Of a stretch of 7,515 nt of DNA, positions 1 to 6,320 are shown piece by piece. Each line of letters opens with the position of its first letter. Within the stretch, counting starts at the first letter, position 1. A program made the position numbers and the translations under genes. The notes beneath the pieces are model-generated. The model worked only from the letters and a program-made list of their open reading frames with translations. It had not been told where the DNA came from and searched no databases. Location: assembly GCA_002309855.1 (NCBI GenBank), contig DBYD01000045.1, positions 1-7,515 of the forward strand. Direction: 5' to 3'. This DNA is from Bacteroidales bacterium UBA1195 (GTDB lineage Bacteria; Bacteroidota; Bacteroidia; Bacteroidales; WCHB1-69).

Positions 1-1
1 C

Positions 2-1048
2 CCAAAGCAGCTGATTATCTTTGATGTCTACGAGAATAATGCCTATGATATCCAGCAGGAAATTCGGAAAAAATACCCCCAGCTTAATCTGGTCACGTTG
101 ATCGGCTCTGTCCGCGACACAAAGCGCATCATGCAGGTCTTCGCGGATTATCAGCCTCAGATTGTCTTCCACGCAGCAGCCCACAAGCACGTGCCTCTGA
201 TGGAGGACAGTCCCTGTGAACCGATTAAGAACAACGCTATAGGAACCTATAAGACAGCCTATGCGGCTATGGTCTTTGGCTGTGAACGATTCGTCTTGAT
301 TTCCACGGATAAGGCAGTCAATCCGACCAACATCATGGGAGCCAGCAAGCGCCTGTGCGAGATGGTCATTCAGTCTTTCGCTGAAAAAATAACCGAGGGG
401 AAAGAGCTGGAGCTTCCGCTCCTGCATTCCCACATCTGGGATGAAGCTGCATCCATGCAGAACGCTCCCGCTCCACCCGCTCACTCACACACGAAGTTTG
501 TCGCAGTACGTTTTGGCAACGTCCTGGGCAGCAACGGTTCTGTCATCCCACTGTTCAGAAAGCAGATTGAATCCGGCGGTCCTGTGACGGTGACCCATCC
601 GGATATCATCCGCTATTTCATGACGATTCCGGAAGCAGTGAGCCTTGTCCTGCAGGCGGGCTACTATGCGGAGAGCGGTGACATCTACGTGCTTGATATG
701 GGGGAACCTGTCAAGATCGACACACTGGCAAGGAACCTGATTCGTCTCTCCGGTTTGAAACCGGATGTAGATATCAAAATTGAATATACAGGTCTGCGTC
801 CGGGTGAAAAGCTCTATGAGGAGCTGCTGGCCACCAAGGAGGATACCATGCCTACTGTACATGGGAAGATTTTCCGGGCCAAGGTGCGGCCGCAGGATCC
901 GGAAAAGGTGGATGCCGCGTTTGAGGCGTTAGGCCAGGCCCTGCTCTCTTCCGATGAATTCGCCCTTGTGGCGCAAATGAAGGCCATTGTGCCGGAATTC
1001 AAAAGCAACAACAGCCGCTTTACAGTGCTGGACAAGCCTGCCCAGTAG
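2..1048 (+). CDS. Membrane-type UDP-N-acetyl-sugar 4,6-dehydratase (CapD/WbpM/PglF class), 5' end missing
   Basis: This is the C-terminal part of a nucleotide-sugar dehydratase of the extended SDR superfamily. It likely converts UDP-GlcNAc (or a related UDP-sugar) to a 4-keto-6-deoxy intermediate for capsule or glycan synthesis. The open frame runs in from the window edge and has no credible start: the TTG at 98 lies inside the fold, and codons from position 2 already encode the second Rossmann strand (PKQLIIFDVYENNAYDI). The Gly-rich NAD motif and any N-terminal membrane helices lie upstream. Visible motifs are FHAAAHKHVPLME, the catalytic block STDKAVNPTNIMGASKR (about 302-352), RFGNVLGSNGSVIPLF and GLRPGEKLYEELL. 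The block has Met where classical SDRs have Tyr, as described for WbpM and PglF; this points to the membrane-bound class rather than soluble FlaA1-like enzymes. An unusual stretch of about 34 residues sits at 392-493. The exact sugar product is unknown. The wza-like gene follows after 16 bp. Confidence 0.9.
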   Translation, partial: PKQLIIFDVYENNAYDIQQEIRKKYPQLNLVTLIGSVRDTKRIMQVFADYQPQIVFHAAAHKHVPLMEDSPCEPIKNNAIGTYKTAYAAMVFGCERFVLISTDKAVNPTNIMGASKRLCEMVIQSFAEKITEGKELELPLLHSHIWDEAASMQNAPAPPAHSHTKFVAVRFGNVLGSNGSVIPLFRKQIESGGPVTVTHPDIIRYFMTIPEAVSLVLQAGYYAESGDIYVLDMGEPVKIDTLARNLIRLSGLKPDVDIKIEYTGLRPGEKLYEELLATKEDTMPTVHGKIFRAKVRPQDPEKVDAAFEALGQALLSSDEFALVAQMKAIVPEFKSNNSRFTVLDKPAQ

Positions 1049-1054
1049 GAGGAG
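1047..1054 (+). promoter_or_regulatory. Shine-Dalgarno-like AGGAGGAG before the wza-like gene
   Basis: A strong purine match, AGGAGGAG, overlaps the TAG stop of the dehydratase gene and lies 10 bases before the ATG at 1065. It supports that start over the in-frame ATGs at 1083 and 1089, and over the ATG at 987 inside the upstream gene. Bacteroidetes generally rely little on Shine-Dalgarno pairing, so the weight of this evidence is moderate. Confidence 0.5.
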
Positions 1055-1064
1055 CCGGTTCAAA

Positions 1065-1886
1065 ATGAAACAAAAAATAATAATGAATATGAGTAAATGT
1101 TTGTTTTTCAGGTTATGGCTGGGAGTGTTCGCTATGGCGGCACTTTTTGCCTCCTGTGTGACCCACAAGGACATTACCTATTTGCAGGACATGGAACATG
1201 ATTCCACCGTGTTGTTGGACAACAACTATGAAGCACGCATCCATCCCAATGACGAACTGATAATCTTTGTCACCTCCTCTGACAGGGGGTTGGCCGATCC
1301 GTTTAACCTCCAGAGTACGTATAACAGAAATACCGGAAGCTCATACAGCATGCAGAATCCGGAAAACGGAATCGGGTATCTGGTGGATATCAACGGATAC
1401 ATAGACATGCCGATATTGGGTGCCATCCATGTGGAGGGGATGACACGCCTGCAGCTGCAGGATACCATCACCAACCTGCTTCTCAAAGGCGGATACTTGG
1501 AGGATGCGGTGGTGATGGTCCGTTTCAAGAACTACAAGGTGTTTATCAAAAGTGCCACCGGTTCGTATACTGTGACGGTGACAAAAGAGCGCATCACGCT
1601 GCTGGAGGCACTCTCCCAAGCCGGAAGTATCTCCGCCTATACCAAATTAAACAAGGTGGGCGTGTTGCGTGAGGAGGGCGATCACATGCACCTCCGTTAC
1701 CTGAACCTGAAGTCCAAAGAGGTCTTCAACGATCCATTCTTCCTATTGCAGCAGAACGATGTGGTGCTGCTGGAGCCGTTGCGCGCCACCCGCATCAAGG
1801 AGAACGCCTCATGGATAGCCAGTTATGTCTCCCTGACCACCTCCCTCATATCCATAGTCACCCTTATCATCACATTAACCAAATAA
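1065..1886 (+). CDS. Wza-like polysaccharide export outer-membrane lipoprotein
   Basis: A 273-residue protein of the polysaccharide biosynthesis/export family, forming the outer-membrane part of a capsule or exopolysaccharide export channel. The N-terminus is a lipoprotein signal: positive residues, a hydrophobic run, then LFASC with the lipidated Cys at residue 31. With the Met at residue 9 as start, the signal would be a typical 23 residues to the Cys. A Poly_export domain follows (PNDELIIFV, then DINGYIDMPILGAIHVEGMT). Next is an SLBB-like segment (about residues 157-185). The protein ends with a predicted hydrophobic helix (about residues 248-272, ASYVSLTTSLISIVTLIITL), typical of Bacteroidetes homologues. 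The SLBB segment reads KVFIKSATGSYTV and lacks the usual GEV..PG turn. The gene lies 16 bp after the dehydratase gene and 8 bp before the Wzc-like gene, which fits co-transcription and co-assembly with that kinase. Confidence 0.92.
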   Translation: MKQKIIMNMSKCLFFRLWLGVFAMAALFASCVTHKDITYLQDMEHDSTVLLDNNYEARIHPNDELIIFVTSSDRGLADPFNLQSTYNRNTGSSYSMQNPENGIGYLVDINGYIDMPILGAIHVEGMTRLQLQDTITNLLLKGGYLEDAVVMVRFKNYKVFIKSATGSYTVTVTKERITLLEALSQAGSISAYTKLNKVGVLREEGDHMHLRYLNLKSKEVFNDPFFLLQQNDVVLLEPLRATRIKENASWIASYVSLTTSLISIVTLIITLTK

Positions 1887-1894
1887 TTTGTTGT

Positions 1895-4411
1895 ATGGAA
1901 AACAGTCAGAAAAAACAGATGCAGTACAGTCAGGATGAGGAACCGACCATCAACCTGAAGGATATGCTTTACACTCTGCTCAGCCATTGGCGCTGGTTTG
2001 TCCTCTCTTTGTTTGTCTGTTTGGCAGTGGCATTCCTGGTCTCCCAGTCGGCGGTCAGGTATTATAGCCGGACAGCCTCCATCATGCTGAAGGACAAGAA
2101 GACTGGCAGCAGTGCCAGTGATTTGTTGGTTTCCAATAACCTGCTGAACATGAGCGGATCGTCCGCCGTGGAGAACGAATTGCAGGTTCTCAAGTCCCGC
2201 ACCCTGATGATGCAGGTGGTGGAGCGGTTAAATCTGGAGGTGACGTACAGTCAGAAGTCTTTTTTGCGGAAAAATGATCTGTACAGCAACAGTCCGGTGC
2301 ATGTGCAGTTCCCGGATGAGGGGCGTTTTTCAAAAGTCACCCTGACGGTGGTGCCTGAAAAGACTGGCTGCAGGGTTACATTGAAGTTCCCTGAGAGCAA
2401 CAAGGTGCAGACCGCCACGTTGAATGATACGGTGAACACGCCGGTCGGCAGGGTGGTGGTGATCCCTACCTGGAATTATGCGGCATACGCCGGCAAGGAG
2501 ATTCTGGTGGAAAAAAGCAGCATCAAGGCGGTGACCAAGCGGTACCGTGCTGCCGTGCAGGTGGCAAGAGCCGACAAGGTTTCCAACGTGGTCAATCTCT
2601 CCATGGTGGATCCTTCAGGCGACAGGGCTGAGGATGTGCTGAACACTCTGGTGCAGATTTACTGTGAGGAGGCGGTAAAGGACAAGGCGCTGGTTATAGA
2701 CCAGAGCCTAACCTTCATCAATGCGCGGATTAATGAACTGGATCAGGATTTGGGAGTTGTGGAATCTGGTTTGGCCTCCTTCAAACGGAGCAACCGTCTG
2801 ATTGCCGTCGGCAGTTACGGTGAGGACTATCTGCGTTATAGCGACAAATACTTGGAAGAAAGCGAGGTTCTTGAAAACCAGATTTCCATTGTGGATTATC
2901 TGACCGATTTTGTCCGTAATATGAAGGACGATTACAAACTGGTGCCTGCTGAGATGGGGCTGAAGGATCCGCAACTTGCTTCGGTCATCTCCGAATATAA
3001 CACCACTTTGCTGCAAAAGCAGAAATTGGAGGCTAAGGGCAATACTAAGAACAACCCTATGACCAAGGAGATCAACGCCAGCCTGCAGATTTTGAAGGAT
3101 GGCGTGTCCAGCGCCCTGACGGCACTGCGCTCCAATCTGACGCAGCAGCTGAGCCGGAAAAGGAGGTTGGAGAACCAGGCCGGCAGCAAGGTGGAGGCTG
3201 TACCGGAACGCCAGAATTACATTGCATCGGTGGAACGGGAACAAACGGTCAAATCCAGCCTGTACCTGTTCCTGTTGAACCGGCGTGAGGAGCTCTCACT
3301 CTCCAAGGCTGCCTTGGAGGACGATGTGCGTGTGATTGACGCGGCGGACGGCCCTGCCTCTCCCACCAAACCTCGCAGATCCATGATTTTTTTGGTGGCA
3401 ATTGTGTTAGGGTTGGCCATTCCTGTAGGTATATTCTTCCTGCTGAAAATGATGGACACCGATATCCACAGCCGGTTGGAGGTGGAGGAGGGATGTTCGG
3501 TTCCTCTTTTGGGGGATGTGCCAAAGCAGAGTGCCGAGCAGGAAAAGGGCAGCATCATTGTGGTGCACGAAAACGGGCGTGATTCCATTTCGGAGTCTTT
3601 CCGTATCATACGTTCCAATTTGGATTATATCAAGACTGACCGTCAGGGCTGCAAGGTGGCCATGTTCACCTCATTTTTCCAGAACAGCGGTAAGTCGTTC
3701 CTCTCCTCCAACCTTTCGGTGCTGCTGGCCGCTTCGGGCAAGCGGGTGCTGCTGGTGGATGCGGACATCCGGAAGGGAACGCTGCACAAGAAGCTCCCCA
3801 ATGCCAACAGCAGGGGGCTTTCCAACTATCTTTCCGGAAAAATGGATCTGGATTCGTTGCTGTCGGAGCGCCGTTCCATCACGACTGGTTCAGCCAGCTG
3901 GGATGTGGTCTTTTCCGGTCCGGTACCTCCTAATCCTGCCGAATTGTTGGAGAGTCCAAGGTTGGATGCCTTCCTGGATGCAGTACGTCCGCAATATGAC
4001 TATGTGCTGCTGGATGCGGTGCCGGCCGGCCTTGTGGCCGATGCGGACATCCTGAAGCGTGTGGCCGATCTGACTGTGTTTGTCATCCGTGCCAATGTGA
4101 CTGACAAGCGGGCATTGGTTGATTTGGAGAACATGTATCAGGAAAAACGTTTCCCGCATCTTTGTGTGATTGTCAATGATGTTGATTACAAGAAGTTAGG
4201 ATATAATAACGGTGCCGGACACGGCTATGGTTATGGTTATGGTTATGGCTATGGCTATGGTTATGGTTATGGTTACGGTTACGGAAATGAGGAGGAGACC
4301 AAACGGCAGTCACAGATGTCGGTGTTGCAGAAATTCCGTCATAAGTTAAAGGTTATAATGGGGTTTGAAAAAAATAAACGCCAGAATTCCTCGCAGGAGG
4401 AACGGCATTAA
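1895..4411 (+). CDS. Wzc-like chain-length regulator and BY-kinase (tyrosine autokinase)
   Basis: An 838-residue inner-membrane co-polymerase and tyrosine kinase controlling polysaccharide length and export. I start it at the ATG at 1895, 8 bp after the wza-like stop; the longer frame from 1811 overlaps wza and adds 28 residues of no domain character. Order of parts: Wzz-type N-terminus with TM1 (about residues 34-50); periplasmic region with coiled-coil-like stretches and a GNVR-type segment (about 50-490); TM2 (about 497-517) after a Pro-rich motif (PASPTKPRR); cytoplasmic kinase domain. The P-loop is SFFQNSGKS (Lys600), Walker A' is LLVDADIRKGTL (Asp622, Asp624) and Walker B is YVLLDAVPAG (Asp707). 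SGPVPPNPAELLESP is a family hallmark. The tail carries ten Tyr in Tyr-Gly alternation (residues 778-796), the probable autophosphorylation cluster. The P-loop lacks the Pro-Gly common in BY-kinases. Resemblance to P. gingivalis Ptk1-type kinases is from memory of the family. Confidence 0.94.
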   Translation: MENSQKKQMQYSQDEEPTINLKDMLYTLLSHWRWFVLSLFVCLAVAFLVSQSAVRYYSRTASIMLKDKKTGSSASDLLVSNNLLNMSGSSAVENELQVLKSRTLMMQVVERLNLEVTYSQKSFLRKNDLYSNSPVHVQFPDEGRFSKVTLTVVPEKTGCRVTLKFPESNKVQTATLNDTVNTPVGRVVVIPTWNYAAYAGKEILVEKSSIKAVTKRYRAAVQVARADKVSNVVNLSMVDPSGDRAEDVLNTLVQIYCEEAVKDKALVIDQSLTFINARINELDQDLGVVESGLASFKRSNRLIAVGSYGEDYLRYSDKYLEESEVLENQISIVDYLTDFVRNMKDDYKLVPAEMGLKDPQLASVISEYNTTLLQKQKLEAKGNTKNNPMTKEINASLQILKDGVSSALTALRSNLTQQLSRKRRLENQAGSKVEAVPERQNYIASVEREQTVKSSLYLFLLNRREELSLSKAALEDDVRVIDAADGPASPTKPRRSMIFLVAIVLGLAIPVGIFFLLKMMDTDIHSRLEVEEGCSVPLLGDVPKQSAEQEKGSIIVVHENGRDSISESFRIIRSNLDYIKTDRQGCKVAMFTSFFQNSGKSFLSSNLSVLLAASGKRVLLVDADIRKGTLHKKLPNANSRGLSNYLSGKMDLDSLLSERRSITTGSASWDVVFSGPVPPNPAELLESPRLDAFLDAVRPQYDYVLLDAVPAGLVADADILKRVADLTVFVIRANVTDKRALVDLENMYQEKRFPHLCVIVNDVDYKKLGYNNGAGHGYGYGYGYGYGYGYGYGYGYGNEEETKRQSQMSVLQKFRHKLKVIMGFEKNKRQNSSQEERH
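4223..4285 (+). repeat. Hexanucleotide tandem repeat GGYTAY coding a Gly-Tyr tail
   Basis: Ten consecutive in-frame copies of GGY-TAY (mostly GGTTAT, with GGCTAT, and GGTTAC at the 3' end) plus a final GGA encode (Gly-Tyr)x10-Gly near the C-terminus of the BY-kinase. Copies differ only at third codon positions. Because the unit is six bases, gain or loss of a copy keeps the frame and changes the number of phosphorylatable tyrosines by one. Confidence 0.95.
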
Positions 4412-4422
4412 ATCCATAAAAA

Positions 4423-5160
4423 ATGGGCTTGTTTGACAGAAAAAAAGGTTTGCCCGCCGATTTTTTCCACGGGGTGACCGACATGCATTGTCATCTGCTT
4501 CCGGCGGTGGATGATGGTTTCCAGACGGAATCCTCCTCCATTGATGGGCTGAAATACATGGAGCGGTTAGGCTTCAGACAGCTGATACTCACACCCCATG
4601 TCATGATGGATTATGCGGACAACACCCGTTCCCATCTGGAACAGCTGTATGACCATTACAGGCAGGTGGTGGCGGAATCATGCGGATTGAAGGTAAGGCT
4701 GGCAGCGGAATACATGCTGGACGAACGTTTCCTTTCGCATCAGGAGGAGGGTTGGCTATATTTGAATCCGACAGAGAGGATTGTGCTGGTGGAGACCTCC
4801 TACATGTATAAGATTCCGGACATGGACCAGTATCTTTACGAGTTGACGGTCACAGACAACCATGTGGTGATAGCGCATCCGGAACGGTATGTGTATGCTG
4901 ATACGGATGAATTCAGGCACTGGAAGGAGAGCGGTTATTCCCTTCAGTTGAACCTGGTCTCTTTGGCTGGCGGATATGGCAGGCCTGCAAAGGATAACGC
5001 AGAATATCTGCTGGAAGCCGGAATGTACGATTATGTGGGTACTGACATGCATAAAGTCAGCACTTTTGAACAGTGGCTGCAAGCATTGAAACTGAAATCA
5101 CATCAGGTGGACCTGCTGCATGAACTGTATGAAAACAATGCCCGTCTGTTCGGTGCGTAA
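4423..5160 (+). CDS. CpsB/CapC-type (PHP family) protein-tyrosine phosphatase
   Basis: A 245-residue metal-dependent phosphatase of the PHP superfamily, expected to dephosphorylate the tyrosine tail of the neighbouring BY-kinase and so reset export and chain length. Metal-site motifs are all present: HCH (residues 22-24, in DMHCHLLPAVDDG), TPHVM (His59), AAEY (Glu96), AHPER (His152) and GTDMHK (Asp208, His210). The length is about that of characterised CpsB proteins. There is no signal peptide or membrane helix, so it should be cytoplasmic. It lies 11 bp after the kinase stop, and kinase/phosphatase pairing is standard in capsule loci. The ATG at 4423 has only A-rich sequence before it; a Shine-Dalgarno-like AGGAGGAA at 4396-4403 is too distant to count. 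The next gene begins a different pathway. Confidence 0.92.
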   Translation: MGLFDRKKGLPADFFHGVTDMHCHLLPAVDDGFQTESSSIDGLKYMERLGFRQLILTPHVMMDYADNTRSHLEQLYDHYRQVVAESCGLKVRLAAEYMLDERFLSHQEEGWLYLNPTERIVLVETSYMYKIPDMDQYLYELTVTDNHVVIAHPERYVYADTDEFRHWKESGYSLQLNLVSLAGGYGRPAKDNAEYLLEAGMYDYVGTDMHKVSTFEQWLQALKLKSHQVDLLHELYENNARLFGA

Positions 5161-5161
5161 A

Positions 5162-5172
5162 TTGAGTCTCAA
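5162..5172. other. Small perfect palindrome TTGAG-T-CTCAA between the two gene blocks
   Basis: Two 5-base arms around a single T lie just after the phosphatase stop and 21 bases before the atoD-like ATG. A one-base loop is too tight for a good RNA hairpin and no T-run follows, so it is not a convincing terminator. A protein-binding half-site pair is possible but unproven. No Bacteroidetes-type promoter (TAnnTTTG) is seen in this 33-bp gap. Confidence 0.3.
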
Positions 5173-5193
5173 CATAGAAAAATCATATTGACA

Positions 5194-5844
5194 ATGAAAA
5201 AGCAGATTACATTACAGGAAGCGGCCGGACTGGTCAAGGACGGCATGACGGTGATGTTCGGCGGGTTCCTCGGAGTTGGGAGTCCGGTGCAGATTACCGA
5301 TGCTCTGGTTGAAAAGGGTGTTAAAGATTTGACCATCATCTCCAACGATACCGCATACGACAATGTGGCCCATGGAAAGCTTGTGGCCAACCATCAGGTG
5401 AAAAAGGCCATCGTTTCCCATACCGGCACCAACAAGGAGACTGCCGCGCAGAAGAATGCCGGCACTCTGGAGGTTGAATATGTTCCACAGGGCACTCTGG
5501 CCGAGCGCATCCGTGCTTACGGAGCCGGACTTGGCGGTGTGCTGACCCCAACCGGATTGGGCACAATCATTGCCGACGGCAAGGAGATTGTGAAGGTGGA
5601 CGGCAAGGATTACCTGTTGGAAAAACCTTTGAAGGCCGATATCGCATTCCTGCGTGCCAACATTGTGGACGAGGAGGGCAATATGGTCTTCCTTGGCACC
5701 ACCAACAACTTCAACCCGCTTATGGCCATGGCCGCCGATGTGGTAGTTGTGGAGGCTGAAAAGCTGGTCAAGGCCGGTGAGATCAAGCCGGAATGCGTGC
5801 ATGCCTCCGGAATTTTCGTAGACTATATTTATGTGGAAAGATAA
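5194..5844 (+). CDS. atoD: CoA transferase alpha subunit (AtoD-like), butyryl-CoA:acetoacetate type
   Basis: A 216-residue family I CoA-transferase alpha subunit. Residues 16-31 (DGMTVMFGGFLGVGSP) match the family signature [DN][GN]xx[LIVMFA]3GGFxxxGxP throughout. The C-terminal half (ADIAFLRANIVDEEGNMVF) is also characteristic. I chose the ATG at 5194 over an in-frame TTG at 5188. By context it should work in lysine fermentation, moving CoA from butyryl-CoA to acetoacetate to release butyrate and make acetoacetyl-CoA; the sequence alone cannot separate this from acetate- or other acyl-CoA transferases. The catalytic glutamate of this family lies in the beta subunit, which is not the next gene here (kal follows after 56 bp) and is not in the window. 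It follows the capsule phosphatase by only 33 bp. Confidence 0.9.
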   Translation: MKKQITLQEAAGLVKDGMTVMFGGFLGVGSPVQITDALVEKGVKDLTIISNDTAYDNVAHGKLVANHQVKKAIVSHTGTNKETAAQKNAGTLEVEYVPQGTLAERIRAYGAGLGGVLTPTGLGTIIADGKEIVKVDGKDYLLEKPLKADIAFLRANIVDEEGNMVFLGTTNNFNPLMAMAADVVVVEAEKLVKAGEIKPECVHASGIFVDYIYVER

Positions 5845-5862
5845 GAGTTTAAGGAGTTTAAA
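5845..5862 (+). repeat. Two tandem 9-base units (GAGTTTAAG / GAGTTTAAA)
   Basis: Directly after the atoD-like stop, a 9-base unit occurs twice with one mismatch; the second copy also contributes to the octamer palindrome GTTTAAAC at 5856-5863. It lies in the 56-bp gap before kal. No function is evident; it may be chance in A/T-rich spacer DNA. Confidence 0.5.
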
Positions 5863-5900
5863 CCTCTGAAACCCTATTTGAACTAAATTTTAAAGTCAAG

Positions 5901-6293
5901 ATGAAGGAATACAAATCAATAATCCGTTTGCGCATGAGCGCAAAAGATGCCCATTACGGGGGCAATCTGGTGGACGGGGCCCACATGCTCCATCTGTTCG
6001 GTGACGTGGCCACAGAGCTGCTGATCCAGCGGGACGGCGACGAGGGGCTTTTCCGTGCATACGACAATGTGGAGTTTCTGGCTCCCGTGTATGCCGGTGA
6101 CTACATTGAGGCGACCGGACGTATTGTTTCGGAGGGGAAGACCTCCCGCAAGATGGAGTTTGAGGCCTACAAGGTGATCGCACCGCGGCCCGACATCTCC
6201 GATTCGGCTGCCGATGTGCTGGATGAGCCGGTGCTTGTATGCCGTGCCTCCGGTACATGTGTCACCCTCAAGGAGTGCCAGCGCAAGGGTTAA
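5901..6293 (+). CDS. kal: 3-aminobutyryl-CoA ammonia lyase
   Basis: A 130-residue single hotdog-fold protein that removes ammonia from L-3-aminobutyryl-CoA to give crotonyl-CoA in lysine fermentation. Its length fits Kal proteins. Features seen are the N-terminal segment with KDAHYGGNLVDGAH followed by the long hotdog helix (HLFGDVATELLI), the core strand VEFLAPVYAGDYIEATG, and the family's insert with ARGTC-like strand end (PRPDISDSAADVLDEPVLVCRAS is the region at about residues 94-116). The assignment rests on overall family resemblance plus the neighbour kce, whose product is its substrate. Without that context a generic thioesterase or dehydratase hotdog would be the alternative. There is no Shine-Dalgarno sequence before the ATG; the upstream bases are A/T-rich. 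kce follows after 27 bp. Crotonyl-CoA would next be reduced to butyryl-CoA by enzymes outside the window. Confidence 0.88.
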   Translation: MKEYKSIIRLRMSAKDAHYGGNLVDGAHMLHLFGDVATELLIQRDGDEGLFRAYDNVEFLAPVYAGDYIEATGRIVSEGKTSRKMEFEAYKVIAPRPDISDSAADVLDEPVLVCRASGTCVTLKECQRKG

Positions 6294-6310
6294 TATTAAT
6301 TAAATGTAAA

Positions 6311-6316
6311 AGGAGA
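6311..6316 (+). promoter_or_regulatory. Shine-Dalgarno AGGAGA before kce
   Basis: AGGAGA sits 4 bases before the ATG at 6321, in the A/T-rich gap after kal. It is the best-placed ribosome-binding sequence in the fermentation block; the neighbours atoD, kal and kdd lack one. It fixes the kce start, which also places the catalytic Glu at residue 14. Confidence 0.55.
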
Positions 6317-6320
6317 GCAA

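Noticed and set aside
98..100. TTG as start of the dehydratase gene
   Set aside because: Open frame and conserved Rossmann sequence continue upstream to the window edge, so the gene is cut by the window rather than starting here.
1811..1894. Longer N-terminus for the Wzc-like protein
   Set aside because: It overlaps the end of the wza-like gene by 76 bases and encodes a His/Pro-rich stretch without family resemblance; the ATG at 1895 gives the normal N-terminus.
3516..4055. +1-frame open frame (179 codons) inside the kinase domain
   Set aside because: Rich in Arg, Cys, Ser and Trp as expected from out-of-frame reading; the overlapping frame carries intact Walker motifs.
5212..5802. Antisense open frame (196 codons) opposite the atoD-like gene
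   Set aside because: It lies wholly within a well-supported gene, and its translation resembles no family I recognise.
5845..5900. Possible terminator or promoter between the atoD-like gene and kal
   Set aside because: GTTTAAAC is a short A/T-rich palindrome without a stable stem or T-run, and no TAnnTTTG promoter match is present.
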